From Paractinoplanes atraurantiacus (GTDB lineage: Bacteria; Actinomycetota; Actinomycetes; Mycobacteriales; Micromonosporaceae): a stretch of DNA of 64,000 nucleotides. Shown here one piece after another: positions 16,709-24,059 of the stretch. The stretch is from contig NZ_OBDY01000034.1 of NCBI RefSeq assembly GCF_900215205.1, positions 1-64,000 of the forward strand, in the 5' to 3' direction. The notes beneath the pieces were generated by a model. It worked only from the letters and a program-made list of their open reading frames with translations. It did no database searches and had not been told where the DNA came from. The first letter of the stretch is position 1, and each line of letters opens with the position of its first letter. A program made the position numbers and the translations under genes.

Positions 16709-17746
16709 GTGCGCGCCGTGGGTAACAGGCCGACCATCGCGGACATCGCCAAGCGCGTGGGCGTCTCGCCGGGCGCCGTCTCGTTCGCGCTCAACGGGCG
16801 GCCGGGCGTCAGCGAGCAGACCCGCGCGCGCATCCTCGAGGTGGCCCGCGAGATGAACTGGCGGCCCCACCGGGCCGCGCGGGCGCTCGGCGGCGCCCAG
16901 GCCGGCGTCGTCGGCCTGGTGCTGGCCCGCGACCCGCGCACGCTGGGCTCCGAGCAGTTCTACACCCAGATCCTGTACGGCATGCAGGACATGCTCTCGG
17001 CCCACTCGTCGGCCGTGCAGATGCAGCTGGTCCGCGACACCACCGCCGAGATCAGCCTCTACCGGCACTGGGCGTCCGAGCACCGCGTCGACGGCCTGGT
17101 CCTGGTCGACCTCCAGCTCGACGACCCGCGCATCGCCGTCGTGCGCGAGCTCGGCCTGCCCGCGGTCACCCTGGGCCTGCCCGGCGAGCCCGGCCAGCTG
17201 CCCAGCGTCTGGGCCGACGACGCCGAGGCGATGACCACGATCGTCGACTACCTGGCCGCCCTCGACCACCGGCGCATCGCCCACGTGGCCGGCCCACCCG
17301 TCTACCAGCACACGGCCCGCCGCGCGGCGGCGCTGCGGGCCCAGGTGACCGAGCGCGGCCTGCACGCCGGCGAGTCGGTGCCGACCGACTTCAGCGACGC
17401 CCAGGGCGCGGCGGCCACCAGGGCGCTGCTCTCCCGCGCCGAGCGCCCGACGGCGATCGTCTACGACAGCGACCTGATGGCGGCGGCCGGCCTCGGCGTG
17501 GCCCTGGAGATGGGCATCGAGGTGCCCCGCCAGCTGTCCATCGTGTCCTTCGACGACTCGGTGCTGACCCGCATCGTCCACCCCGCCCTGACCTGCCTGT
17601 CCCGCGACACGCACGCGCTGGGCGCCCAGGTCGCGACAACGCTGCTCGAGGCCATCGCCGACGCGTCCTTCCGCGAGAGCGTCCGCACCGAGACCCCGCA
17701 CCTGGTCGTGCGCGGCAGCACGGCCCGCCCGCTGTCCTCCCGCTAG
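16709..17746 (+). CDS. LacI-family transcriptional regulator of the mannoside locus
   Basis: This protein of about 345 residues has an N-terminal LacI helix-turn-helix, PTIADIAKRVGVSPGAVSFA, followed by the hinge helix (RPHRAARALGG). The effector domain resembles periplasmic sugar-binding proteins, with GLVLARDPRTLGSEQFY, HRRIAHVAGP and LSIVSFDDSVLTRIVHPALT. It is divergent from the transport operon, and two CTAAA[GC]CGCTATAG sites lie between them, so it probably represses that operon and itself until a mannoside binds. The start is GTG 16709 or GTG 16718; GGGAG at 16700-16704 serves either. Confidence 0.9.
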   Translation: MRAVGNRPTIADIAKRVGVSPGAVSFALNGRPGVSEQTRARILEVAREMNWRPHRAARALGGAQAGVVGLVLARDPRTLGSEQFYTQILYGMQDMLSAHSSAVQMQLVRDTTAEISLYRHWASEHRVDGLVLVDLQLDDPRIAVVRELGLPAVTLGLPGEPGQLPSVWADDAEAMTTIVDYLAALDHRRIAHVAGPPVYQHTARRAAALRAQVTERGLHAGESVPTDFSDAQGAAATRALLSRAERPTAIVYDSDLMAAAGLGVALEMGIEVPRQLSIVSFDDSVLTRIVHPALTCLSRDTHALGAQVATTLLEAIADASFRESVRTETPHLVVRGSTARPLSSR

Positions 17747-17796
17747 CTTTCCTCTGTCCCTCCTTCGTCCCTCCCTCCCTCCTGCTTTCCTCTCCG

Positions 17797-17834
17797 CTGA
17801 GGCGCGCCCTCGCCCCCCGCTGGGCGCGCCTCAG
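17797..17834 (+). terminator. 13-bp hairpin between lacI-type gene and M50 protease
   Basis: CTGAGGCGCGCCC (17797-17809) pairs perfectly with GGGCGCGCCTCAG (17822-17834) over a 12-base loop. It follows the LacI-type stop by 50 bases and ends 19 bases before the protease ATG. It is probably a terminator for the regulator, but it could also be a 5'-leader hairpin of the protease mRNA. Confidence 0.65.
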
Positions 17835-17853
17835 CCCCGTAACATCCACGGGC

Positions 17854-19047
17854 ATGACGGCTTATCTCGTCGGAGTGGCCCTGTTCCTGCTCGCACTGAC
17901 CCTCTCGGTCGCCCTGCACGAGGCCGGGCACATGCTCACGGCGCGCGCCTTCGGCATGAAGGTCCGCCGCTTCTTCGTCGGCCGCGGCCCCACGGTCTTC
18001 TCCTTCAGAAGAGGCGAGATTGAGTACGGGGTGAAGGCCCTGCCCATCGGCGGCTTCTGCGACATCGCGGGCCTGACCGCTCTGGACGAGCTGACCCCCG
18101 AGGAGCGGCCGCGCGCCATGTGGCGTTTCCCGACCTGGAAACGCACGGTGGTGATGGTCTCGGGCTCGGCCGTCCACCTGCTGATAGCCCTGGCCGTCCT
18201 GTACGGCATGGCCATCAGCACCGGCCTGCCCAACCTGCACCCCTCCGACGACCCGATCGTCGCCTCGACCACCTGCGTCACCGCCACCTGTTCCCCCGCG
18301 TCGACCGCCTGCGCCGCCGCCACCTCGGCCTGTCCCGCCGCCGAAGCCGGCCTGCGCCCCGGCGACCGGATCGTGTCGGTGGCCGGCACGCCCACCCCGC
18401 AGTGGGCCGACGTCCTGACCGCCGTCCGGGCCGCCGCCGGCCCGACCCCGCTGACCGTGCGGCGCGGCGCCGACACGCTGACCCTCACGGTCGACGTCGC
18501 CCGGGTGACGACCCCGTCCGGCGAGGTCGGCATGATGGGCGCGACACCCCAGCCGCCCCCGGCCCACCTGCACTACGGCCCGCTGGCCGCCACCGGCGCC
18601 ACCCTGGCCTTCACCGCCGACATGGCCTCGAACACGGCCGCCCAGCTGGCCGCCTTCCCCCAGCGCCTGCCATCGGTCATCGACGCCATCACCGGCGGCG
18701 AACGCCACCCCGACACCCCGATCAGCATGGTCGGCGCCAGCCGCCTGGGCGGCGAGGCGGTGGAGCGCGGCCTGTGGGAGGTCTTCGTCCTCCTGCTGGC
18801 CAGCCTCAACCTCTTCATGGCCGTCTTCAACCTGCTGCCCCTGCTCCCCTTGGACGGCGGCCACATAGCCGTCGTCTGGTACGAGCGCCTGCGCGACACG
18901 ATCCGCCGCCTCCGAGGCCGCGGCCCCGCCGGCCCGGTCGACTACACGAGGCTGTTCCCGATCACCATGGCGGCGTTACTGGTAGGCGGCGCCGTCATGC
19001 TGCTCACAGTGACGGCGGACCTGGTGAACCCGATCCACCTCTCCTGA
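17854..19047 (+). CDS. M50 site-2-type membrane metalloprotease with PDZ domain
   Basis: This 397-residue protein has a first membrane helix carrying the zinc motif HEAGH (H22, E23, H26). A PDZ domain sits at about 160-225 (AAEAGLRPGDRIVSVAGTP), and the third-ligand motif LLPLLPLDGGHIAV lies in a late membrane segment. It is the RseP/Rip1/SpoIVFB type. Such proteases cut regulated substrates such as anti-sigma factors inside the membrane. An Ala/Thr/Cys-rich insert (about 143-163) precedes the PDZ domain, with four cysteines in a short stretch, which is unusual. The substrate is unknown. A second site-2 protease is usually present elsewhere in actinobacteria. Confidence 0.88.
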   Translation: MTAYLVGVALFLLALTLSVALHEAGHMLTARAFGMKVRRFFVGRGPTVFSFRRGEIEYGVKALPIGGFCDIAGLTALDELTPEERPRAMWRFPTWKRTVVMVSGSAVHLLIALAVLYGMAISTGLPNLHPSDDPIVASTTCVTATCSPASTACAAATSACPAAEAGLRPGDRIVSVAGTPTPQWADVLTAVRAAAGPTPLTVRRGADTLTLTVDVARVTTPSGEVGMMGATPQPPPAHLHYGPLAATGATLAFTADMASNTAAQLAAFPQRLPSVIDAITGGERHPDTPISMVGASRLGGEAVERGLWEVFVLLLASLNLFMAVFNLLPLLPLDGGHIAVVWYERLRDTIRRLRGRGPAGPVDYTRLFPITMAALLVGGAVMLLTVTADLVNPIHLS

Positions 19048-19126
19048 TCCCGAACCCTCAGGTCCCCCCACCGGTAGCCGATCGGTTGCCTCGACGTAGC
19101 AGCGCGAGGCCCCCGGGACGGAAACC

Positions 19127-20179
19127 ATGACAGCCGAACCACAGACCGGCACCCCTTGGAACCCGGACCCAAGCCAAACCCCTTCAGGCCTCCCCACGTA
19201 CGGCTACGTGCCGCCCACCGCAGCCCCCACCACCCCGGCCCACACCTTCGCACCTCCGCCGCCAGGCGCACCGGCCCACGGTTACGGGCAGTCGAGCACT
19301 TCGTCATACGGCCACGCGGTACCGAATCCGCCGTCATACGGCCACGCGGAACCAGCCGCGCCGGCATACGGCGAGGCGGAGCTGGGCGCGCCGGCATACG
19401 GCGGGGCGGAGCTGGGCGCGCCGGCATACGGCCGGACGGAGCCGGGCGCGCCGTCGTATGGGCCTGTGGAGCCGGGCATGTCCTCGTATGGCACGCCGGG
19501 CGCGCCGGTATACGGCTACGGCGACCCGGCCGGAGCCGAGCGCGGCTACCAGCAGGTGGCGGCTTCACCGGGCGTCTACTCGCAGGCGGCGGCTTCGCCG
19601 GTGGGCTATCCGCAGGCCGCGGCTTCGCCGGGCGGCTATTCGGCGCCGGCCTATCCCGGGTATGCGCCGTCGGCGGGGCCGCTCGGCTACCAGCAGGCGC
19701 AGCCGTACAGCTCCGGCTACGGCGCGGCTCGCTCGGTGATGTCGACGGGGAAGCCACCCGGCTTGGGCTGGGTCATCGTGGGCACCGCCGTGATCGGCGC
19801 CCTGGGCGCGTTCATCGCCTCCAACAAGGCGAAGAAGGCGGCGGCCGTAGGCGTCTCCGCGACGAGGTACTGGGTAGCGTTCGGCGTGACGCTGGCCGTC
19901 GTCTGGGTGTTGAGCATCGTCAGCTATTTCACCTTCGGCGGCTTGGACGGCCGGCTGACCCGGGCCCAGCTGGAGAAGTCGATCGTGGCCCAGGCCGAGA
20001 TCAGCGACGCCAACGGCTTCGCCGTCAGCGCGACCGACGCCACCTGCGTGGCCGCCTCGGTGGACTCTCGCGGCGCCGGCACGTACCAGTGCGTGATCGA
20101 GTTCGAGAACGGCGCCCGCCAGTCGTACCAGGTGACGGCCGACTCTGACGGCCGCTGGGTCACCTCGAACGACAACTGA
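19127..20179 (+). CDS. Pro/Tyr-rich repeat membrane protein with DUF4333-like C-terminus
   Basis: This 350-residue protein has a cytoplasmic-type N-terminal half rich in Pro, Ala, Gly and Tyr, with a decapeptide repeat around [AS]-Y-G-x-x-E-x-G-A-P. Two membrane segments follow (about 208-226 and 245-268). The extracytoplasmic C-terminal domain contains two cysteines (ATCVAAS and YQCVIEF) and resembles DUF4333 proteins of actinobacteria. The function of that family is not known. ATG 19127 begins immediately before the low-complexity region. The repeat DNA is listed separately. Confidence 0.7.
   Translation: MTAEPQTGTPWNPDPSQTPSGLPTYGYVPPTAAPTTPAHTFAPPPPGAPAHGYGQSSTSSYGHAVPNPPSYGHAEPAAPAYGEAELGAPAYGGAELGAPAYGRTEPGAPSYGPVEPGMSSYGTPGAPVYGYGDPAGAERGYQQVAASPGVYSQAAASPVGYPQAAASPGGYSAPAYPGYAPSAGPLGYQQAQPYSSGYGAARSVMSTGKPPGLGWVIVGTAVIGALGAFIASNKAKKAAAVGVSATRYWVAFGVTLAVVWVLSIVSYFTFGGLDGRLTRAQLEKSIVAQAEISDANGFAVSATDATCVAASVDSRGAGTYQCVIEFENGARQSYQVTADSDGRWVTSNDN
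19360..19480 (+). repeat. 30-bp tandem repeats inside the Pro/Tyr-rich gene
   Basis: About four units of 30 bp, each including GGCATACGGC and GAGCTGGGCGCG or close variants, encode the decapeptide repeat. The unit length is a multiple of three, so copy number can vary in frame. Confidence 0.75.
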
Positions 20180-20210
20180 CCGGCAACTGGCACCGGCGAC
20201 CGGGTGACCA

Positions 20211-20861
20211 TCAGACGAGGCCTGACTGGTAGGCGAAGACGACCAGTTGGGCTCGGTCGCGGGCGCCTAGTTTGATCATTGCGCGGCTGACGTGGGTGCG
20301 TGCCGTCGCGGGGCTTACTACCAGCTCTTCGGCGATCTCGTGGTTGGTGAGGCCGCGGCCGACCAAGGTGACGATCTCGCGTTCTCGCTCGGTGAGGCGG
20401 TCGAGCTGCGGGTGGGGCGCTGTCGGGCGGATCGCCCGGCCGGTGAACTCGCGGATCAGGGTCTTGGTGACCGACGGGGCCAGGAGCGCGCCGCCGTCGA
20501 CGACCGTGCGGACGGCGTCGAGCAGGGCGGCCGGTTTTGTGTTTTTGAGCAGGAAACCGCTGGCGCCGAAGCGCAGGGCGTCGAAGACGTATTCGTCGCG
20601 CTCGAAGGTCGTCAGCACGATCACCCGCGTGTCGGGCAGCGCCGGGTCGGCCACGACGCGCCGGGTCGCCTCCAAGCCGTCGATGCCGGGCATCCGGATG
20701 TCCATCAGGATCACGTCTGGCCGGGTGTCCCGAGCCACCTCGACGGCGGCCAGCCCGTCGGCCGCCTCCCCGGCCACCGCGAAGCCGTCCTCGCTCTCGA
20801 ACAGCACCCGCAAGCCCATCCGCACCAGATCTTGATCGTCGGCGATCAGCACAGAGATCAC
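20211..20861 (-). CDS. NarL/FixJ-type response regulator
   Basis: This 216-residue protein starts at GTG 20861 (VISVLIADDQD), with GGGAGG just upstream. Its receiver domain (1-120) has the acidic pocket DDQD and the phosphoacceptor Asp in VILMDIRMPGIDG (about 54), plus the LLKNTKP lysine. A LuxR-type helix-turn-helix (about 145-205) reads LTEREREIVTLVGRGLTNHE. The gene overlaps the stop of the upstream histidine kinase by GTGA, so both form one operon. Its targets are unknown. Confidence 0.92.
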   Translation of the reverse strand: MISVLIADDQDLVRMGLRVLFESEDGFAVAGEAADGLAAVEVARDTRPDVILMDIRMPGIDGLEATRRVVADPALPDTRVIVLTTFERDEYVFDALRFGASGFLLKNTKPAALLDAVRTVVDGGALLAPSVTKTLIREFTGRAIRPTAPHPQLDRLTEREREIVTLVGRGLTNHEIAEELVVSPATARTHVSRAMIKLGARDRAQLVVFAYQSGLV

Positions 20862-22024
20862 AGCGCCTCCCGACGCGGAGACGACCCGAATGTCGCCGGA
20901 GAAGGCCGCACCGGCGAGTCGGGTGGCGCCACGAGGCGGGCGGCTCGGAAGGGTGGGGCGGGAGGTTCGGTCGTGGCGTGGGGGAGGGCGGCGTGGACGG
21001 TGAAGGTGGTGGGTGAGGTGGAGGTGGCTTGCAGGGTGCCGCCCAGGTGTTCGGCTCGGCGGCGCATGCCGGTGATGCCGAAGCCGTCGATGTGGGGGAA
21101 AGGCGGGGCCGGGTTGGTTATGCGCAGGTCGACGGCCGTGGGGCTGTGACGGATGGTCACTGTGGCCTGGCGCTGGGCGGCGTGCTTGAGGACGTTGGTC
21201 AGGGACTCCTGGAGGATGCGGTAAGCCGCCGCGTCGGTGGCGGGAGGCAAGGCGGCGGGTGAGCCCTGCACGGTCAGCGTTACCGAGACGCCGGCTGTGC
21301 GGAGGCGGGTGCACAGGTCTTCGGCGTTGGCCAGGCCGGGGGACGTGGGGGCGCCGGCGAGGGTGGCTCGCAGCTCCTCCAAGGCCTCGTCGGCGGCGGC
21401 GCTGATCGCGGCCAGGGCCTCGTGGGCCTGGGCGGGGCGGGTGTCGCGCACGTGCAGGGCTATGTCGGCCTGCATCTGGATCGCGGCCAAGCCGTGGCCG
21501 ACGACGTCGTGGACCTCCTGGGACAGGCGCAGGCGCTCGGCGTCGGCTATTCGCCGCTCGGTCTCGGCGCGCTCGCGGGACTGGGCCTCCACGACCAGGC
21601 GGCGGGCCGCGCCCAGCGTGAACGGGACGATCACCCACGCCGAGCCGGGGGCCAGGCCGACCAGGCCCGGTGGGCCGGTGAACGTGTGGATCAGCACGAT
21701 CGCCAGGGCGGCGACGGCCCAGGGCAGGGCCCGGCGCAGGGGCAGGCGGCGGCCCACGGCATGGACGGCGACGCCGAAGGACAGCAGGATCGGGCCATAG
21801 GGGAAGCCGGCGATCAAGTACGCCGACGTGGCGGTCGCTACGACGATCAAGGCGGGGCCGGGCAGGGCGCGGCGCAGCGCGGTCGCGCCGGCGGCGACGA
21901 TCACCAGCAGCGCGGTCAGCCACGTGACCTCGGCGAACCGGCTGAACAGCGGCAGGGTGCCCAGGCCGACGATCAGCAGCGCGACCGGCACGGTCGCGGT
22001 GCGGAGGCGCTGGAGCGGGGGCAT
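20858..22024 (-). CDS. NarL-type sensor histidine kinase
   Basis: This 388-residue protein has four or five N-terminal membrane helices (about 10-150) with very short loops, so it may sense the membrane or an intramembrane signal. The HisKA_3 dimerisation domain with the phospho-histidine motif LSQEVHDVVGHGLA (about 180) follows. The HATPase domain has N-box AYRILQESLTNVLKHA and G-box DGFGITGMRRRAEHLGG. ATG 22024 has AAGGTGG upstream. It is translationally coupled to the response regulator at 20211-20861. Confidence 0.92.
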   Translation of the reverse strand: MPPLQRLRTATVPVALLIVGLGTLPLFSRFAEVTWLTALLVIVAAGATALRRALPGPALIVVATATSAYLIAGFPYGPILLSFGVAVHAVGRRLPLRRALPWAVAALAIVLIHTFTGPPGLVGLAPGSAWVIVPFTLGAARRLVVEAQSRERAETERRIADAERLRLSQEVHDVVGHGLAAIQMQADIALHVRDTRPAQAHEALAAISAAADEALEELRATLAGAPTSPGLANAEDLCTRLRTAGVSVTLTVQGSPAALPPATDAAAYRILQESLTNVLKHAAQRQATVTIRHSPTAVDLRITNPAPPFPHIDGFGITGMRRRAEHLGGTLQATSTSPTTFTVHAALPHATTEPPAPPFRAARLVAPPDSPVRPSPATFGSSPRREAL

Positions 22025-22122
22025 GCGTCCACCTTGCCGTAGTGGGGCGGGAAGCACATCAACCCACGGTCGTACGTTCCCGGACGTACATCCCAGCGCC
22101 GGGAAAGACGAAGACTAGGGCG

Positions 22123-22566
22123 ATGAGACGTCGCAAACTCTGGCTCCTGATCCACATCATCTCGGCCGGCGTGTGGATCGGCGTCGACGTCATGGTCGCC
22201 GTGCTCGTCGCCGCCGGCACGTGGGGAGAGGAGCGGGAGCTGGCCTACCGGGCGCTCGGCACCTTCGTGGTCTGGCCGATGCTGACCTCCGCCCTGGTCT
22301 GCCTGATCACCGGCGTGCTGCTCGGCCTGGAGACGAAGTGGGGTCTGATCCGTTACTGGTGGGTGGCCGTCAAACTCGTACTCAATCTGGTCCTCTGCAC
22401 TTTGATCCTGGTTTTGTTGCGGCCGATGATGCCGGAGCTCCGGGCGTCCGGCGAGGGAACCAGCAGCCTGGCCTTCCCGCCGATCGTCTCGCTGACCGCG
22501 CTCAGCCTCGCCACCGTCCTGTCGGTCTACAAGCCGTGGGGCCGGATCGCGCGCAGGAGGCCCTGA
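22123..22566 (+). CDS. small four-helix membrane protein (DUF2269-like)
   Basis: The protein is 147 residues, MRRRKLWLLIHIISAGVWIG onward, with four predicted membrane helices. The first carries the H-x-x-x-A-x-x-W-x-G pattern seen in DUF2269-type proteins of unknown function. ATG 22123 was preferred because it starts right at the first helix. The last 40 bases overlap the opposing phosphotransferase gene. Confidence 0.7.
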   Translation: MRRRKLWLLIHIISAGVWIGVDVMVAVLVAAGTWGEERELAYRALGTFVVWPMLTSALVCLITGVLLGLETKWGLIRYWWVAVKLVLNLVLCTLILVLLRPMMPELRASGEGTSSLAFPPIVSLTALSLATVLSVYKPWGRIARRRP

Positions 22567-23435
22567 AGCCGCTCCCGCGAATGGAAATCTTCCAGCACCT
22601 CGCCGATCCACGCCGCGGACTCCGGGCGGGCGCCGGCCGAAAGCCAGTTCGAGCCGGCCAGCTCCGCGATGTGGCCGAGCTGCGCGATCAGCATCGAGAA
22701 GTCGCCCACCCGGCTGATCCGGGCCGGGCCACCCGCCGCGATGTAGGACGACATCAGGGCTCGCGCGCGACCCGGGTCGGTGCGGCCGAACTCGAACAGC
22801 ACGCAGGCGAGCTCCTGAGCCGGATCGGCCGGCCCGCTGTTCTCCCAGTCGATGACGCACAGCCCGCCGTCCGGCGTCGGCAGCACGTTGTCGGCCCACA
22901 GATCGCGGTGGCACATCTGCAACGTCGCGGGCGGCGTGAGCCACTCCTCCAAGGCCACCAACTCGTCCCGCAGCGCGGCCAGCCGGGCGGCGAAAGGAGC
23001 TTCGTGCACCAAAGCAATCAGCTCGTCCCACCGGGCCGCGCCGACCGGCGCCGTGTGCCATGCCTCGACGGGCCCGTGAGCGGGCACGAAAACCCGGTGG
23101 ATGGCCGCCACCGTCGCACCGACCAGCTCCGGATCCATCAGGGGGTCGGGCGGCCCGAGTTCGACCCATTCGTACACCCGAATGTGCTTGTCGCCGAACA
23201 GGGCGCCGTCGACCGTACGCCGGACGGCGGGCGCCGGTACTCCGGCCGCGCACGCCTTCTCCTGGAGAGCCCCGCCGGCAAAGGCCTGAGGATGGAACGG
23301 CACCTTGACCGCCCACCGTCCGTCCGAGGTGTCGAGCCGCCACACCTCGCCCTGCCGGCCGCGCGCCACCGGCCCGTCCGACAGCCGCCGGAAGCGGCCC
23401 AGCCCGAACAGGGTGCTGATCGACGCACCGTCCAC
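22527..23435 (-). CDS. aminoglycoside-phosphotransferase-family protein
   Basis: This 302-residue protein has a kinase-like fold of the APH/choline kinase group. The N-lobe lysine lies in RWAVKVPF, the catalytic loop reads QMCHRDLWADNVL, and the metal-binding Asp lies in CVIDWENSGPADP. Members phosphorylate aminoglycosides, macrolides or other small hydroxylated compounds. The substrate is unknown, and no resistance phenotype should be assumed. It is divergent from the O-methyltransferase gene, with only 17 bases between starts. Confidence 0.85.
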   Translation of the reverse strand: MDGASISTLFGLGRFRRLSDGPVARGRQGEVWRLDTSDGRWAVKVPFHPQAFAGGALQEKACAAGVPAPAVRRTVDGALFGDKHIRVYEWVELGPPDPLMDPELVGATVAAIHRVFVPAHGPVEAWHTAPVGAARWDELIALVHEAPFAARLAALRDELVALEEWLTPPATLQMCHRDLWADNVLPTPDGGLCVIDWENSGPADPAQELACVLFEFGRTDPGRARALMSSYIAAGGPARISRVGDFSMLIAQLGHIAELAGSNWLSAGARPESAAWIGEVLEDFHSRERLQGLLRAIRPHGL

Positions 23436-23452
23436 ACAGGTACGGTATCGCC

Positions 23453-23950
23453 GTGAATCCGTTCCTGCAGAAGGTTTATCAGCCCGGCCTCAATGTCGAG
23501 CCGGCCACGGCCGAGCTGCTGGCCACCGTGGTGCGCATCGCCAAGGCGAGGGACGTCGTCGAAATCGGCACCGCCAACGGCTGGTCGGCGATCTGGCTGG
23601 CCGAGGCCGCCCGGGACACCGGCGGGCACGTGACAACGGTCGACGTCCAGGAGTGGCCCGGCGTCGCGGAGAACCTGTCGGGCTTCGAGGTCGACCGGGT
23701 CGTGGCCGACGGCGGCGCCTACCTCGCCGGCCGGAACGACGGTGAGATCGATCTGCTGTTCCTCGACGCCGAGCGGGCCGAGTACGCGTCCTGGTGGCCC
23801 CATCCGGCCCGGGTGCTGCGGCCGGGCGGGGTGCTGGCCATGGACAATCCCGGCGAGGCCGCCGATTTCCTGGCGCTGGCCGGGGACTGCTTCATCGGCG
23901 GGACGGCGGCGGTCGGGAAAGGCCTTTACCTCGGCTGGCTGAAGCCGTAA
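23453..23950 (+). CDS. class I SAM-dependent O-methyltransferase
   Basis: This 165-residue protein has a GTG start. It resembles small catechol-type O-methyltransferases: VVEIGTANGWSAIWLAEAA (SAM motif I), TTVDVQEWPG, LLFLDAERAEY and RVLRPGGVLAMDN. It is shorter than the usual ~220 residues because the N-terminal helical region is reduced. The substrate is unknown. It does not appear co-transcribed with the subtilisin gene that follows after about 110 bases. Confidence 0.82.
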   Translation: MNPFLQKVYQPGLNVEPATAELLATVVRIAKARDVVEIGTANGWSAIWLAEAARDTGGHVTTVDVQEWPGVAENLSGFEVDRVVADGGAYLAGRNDGEIDLLFLDAERAEYASWWPHPARVLRPGGVLAMDNPGEAADFLALAGDCFIGGTAAVGKGLYLGWLKP

Positions 23951-24059
23951 CGCTGGCGCACAGGCGCCATGTCGCCTTGTGGCCAGTCGTTTTTTCACAA
24001 CGGCGTAACCAAATATCCACATGCTTCACCGCAACCCCTCGATCCACAGGAGTTGCGCC

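Noticed and set aside
22527..23435. aminoglycoside resistance gene
   Set aside because: The kinase motifs fit the broad APH family only. Nothing in the sequence or context shows an antibiotic substrate.
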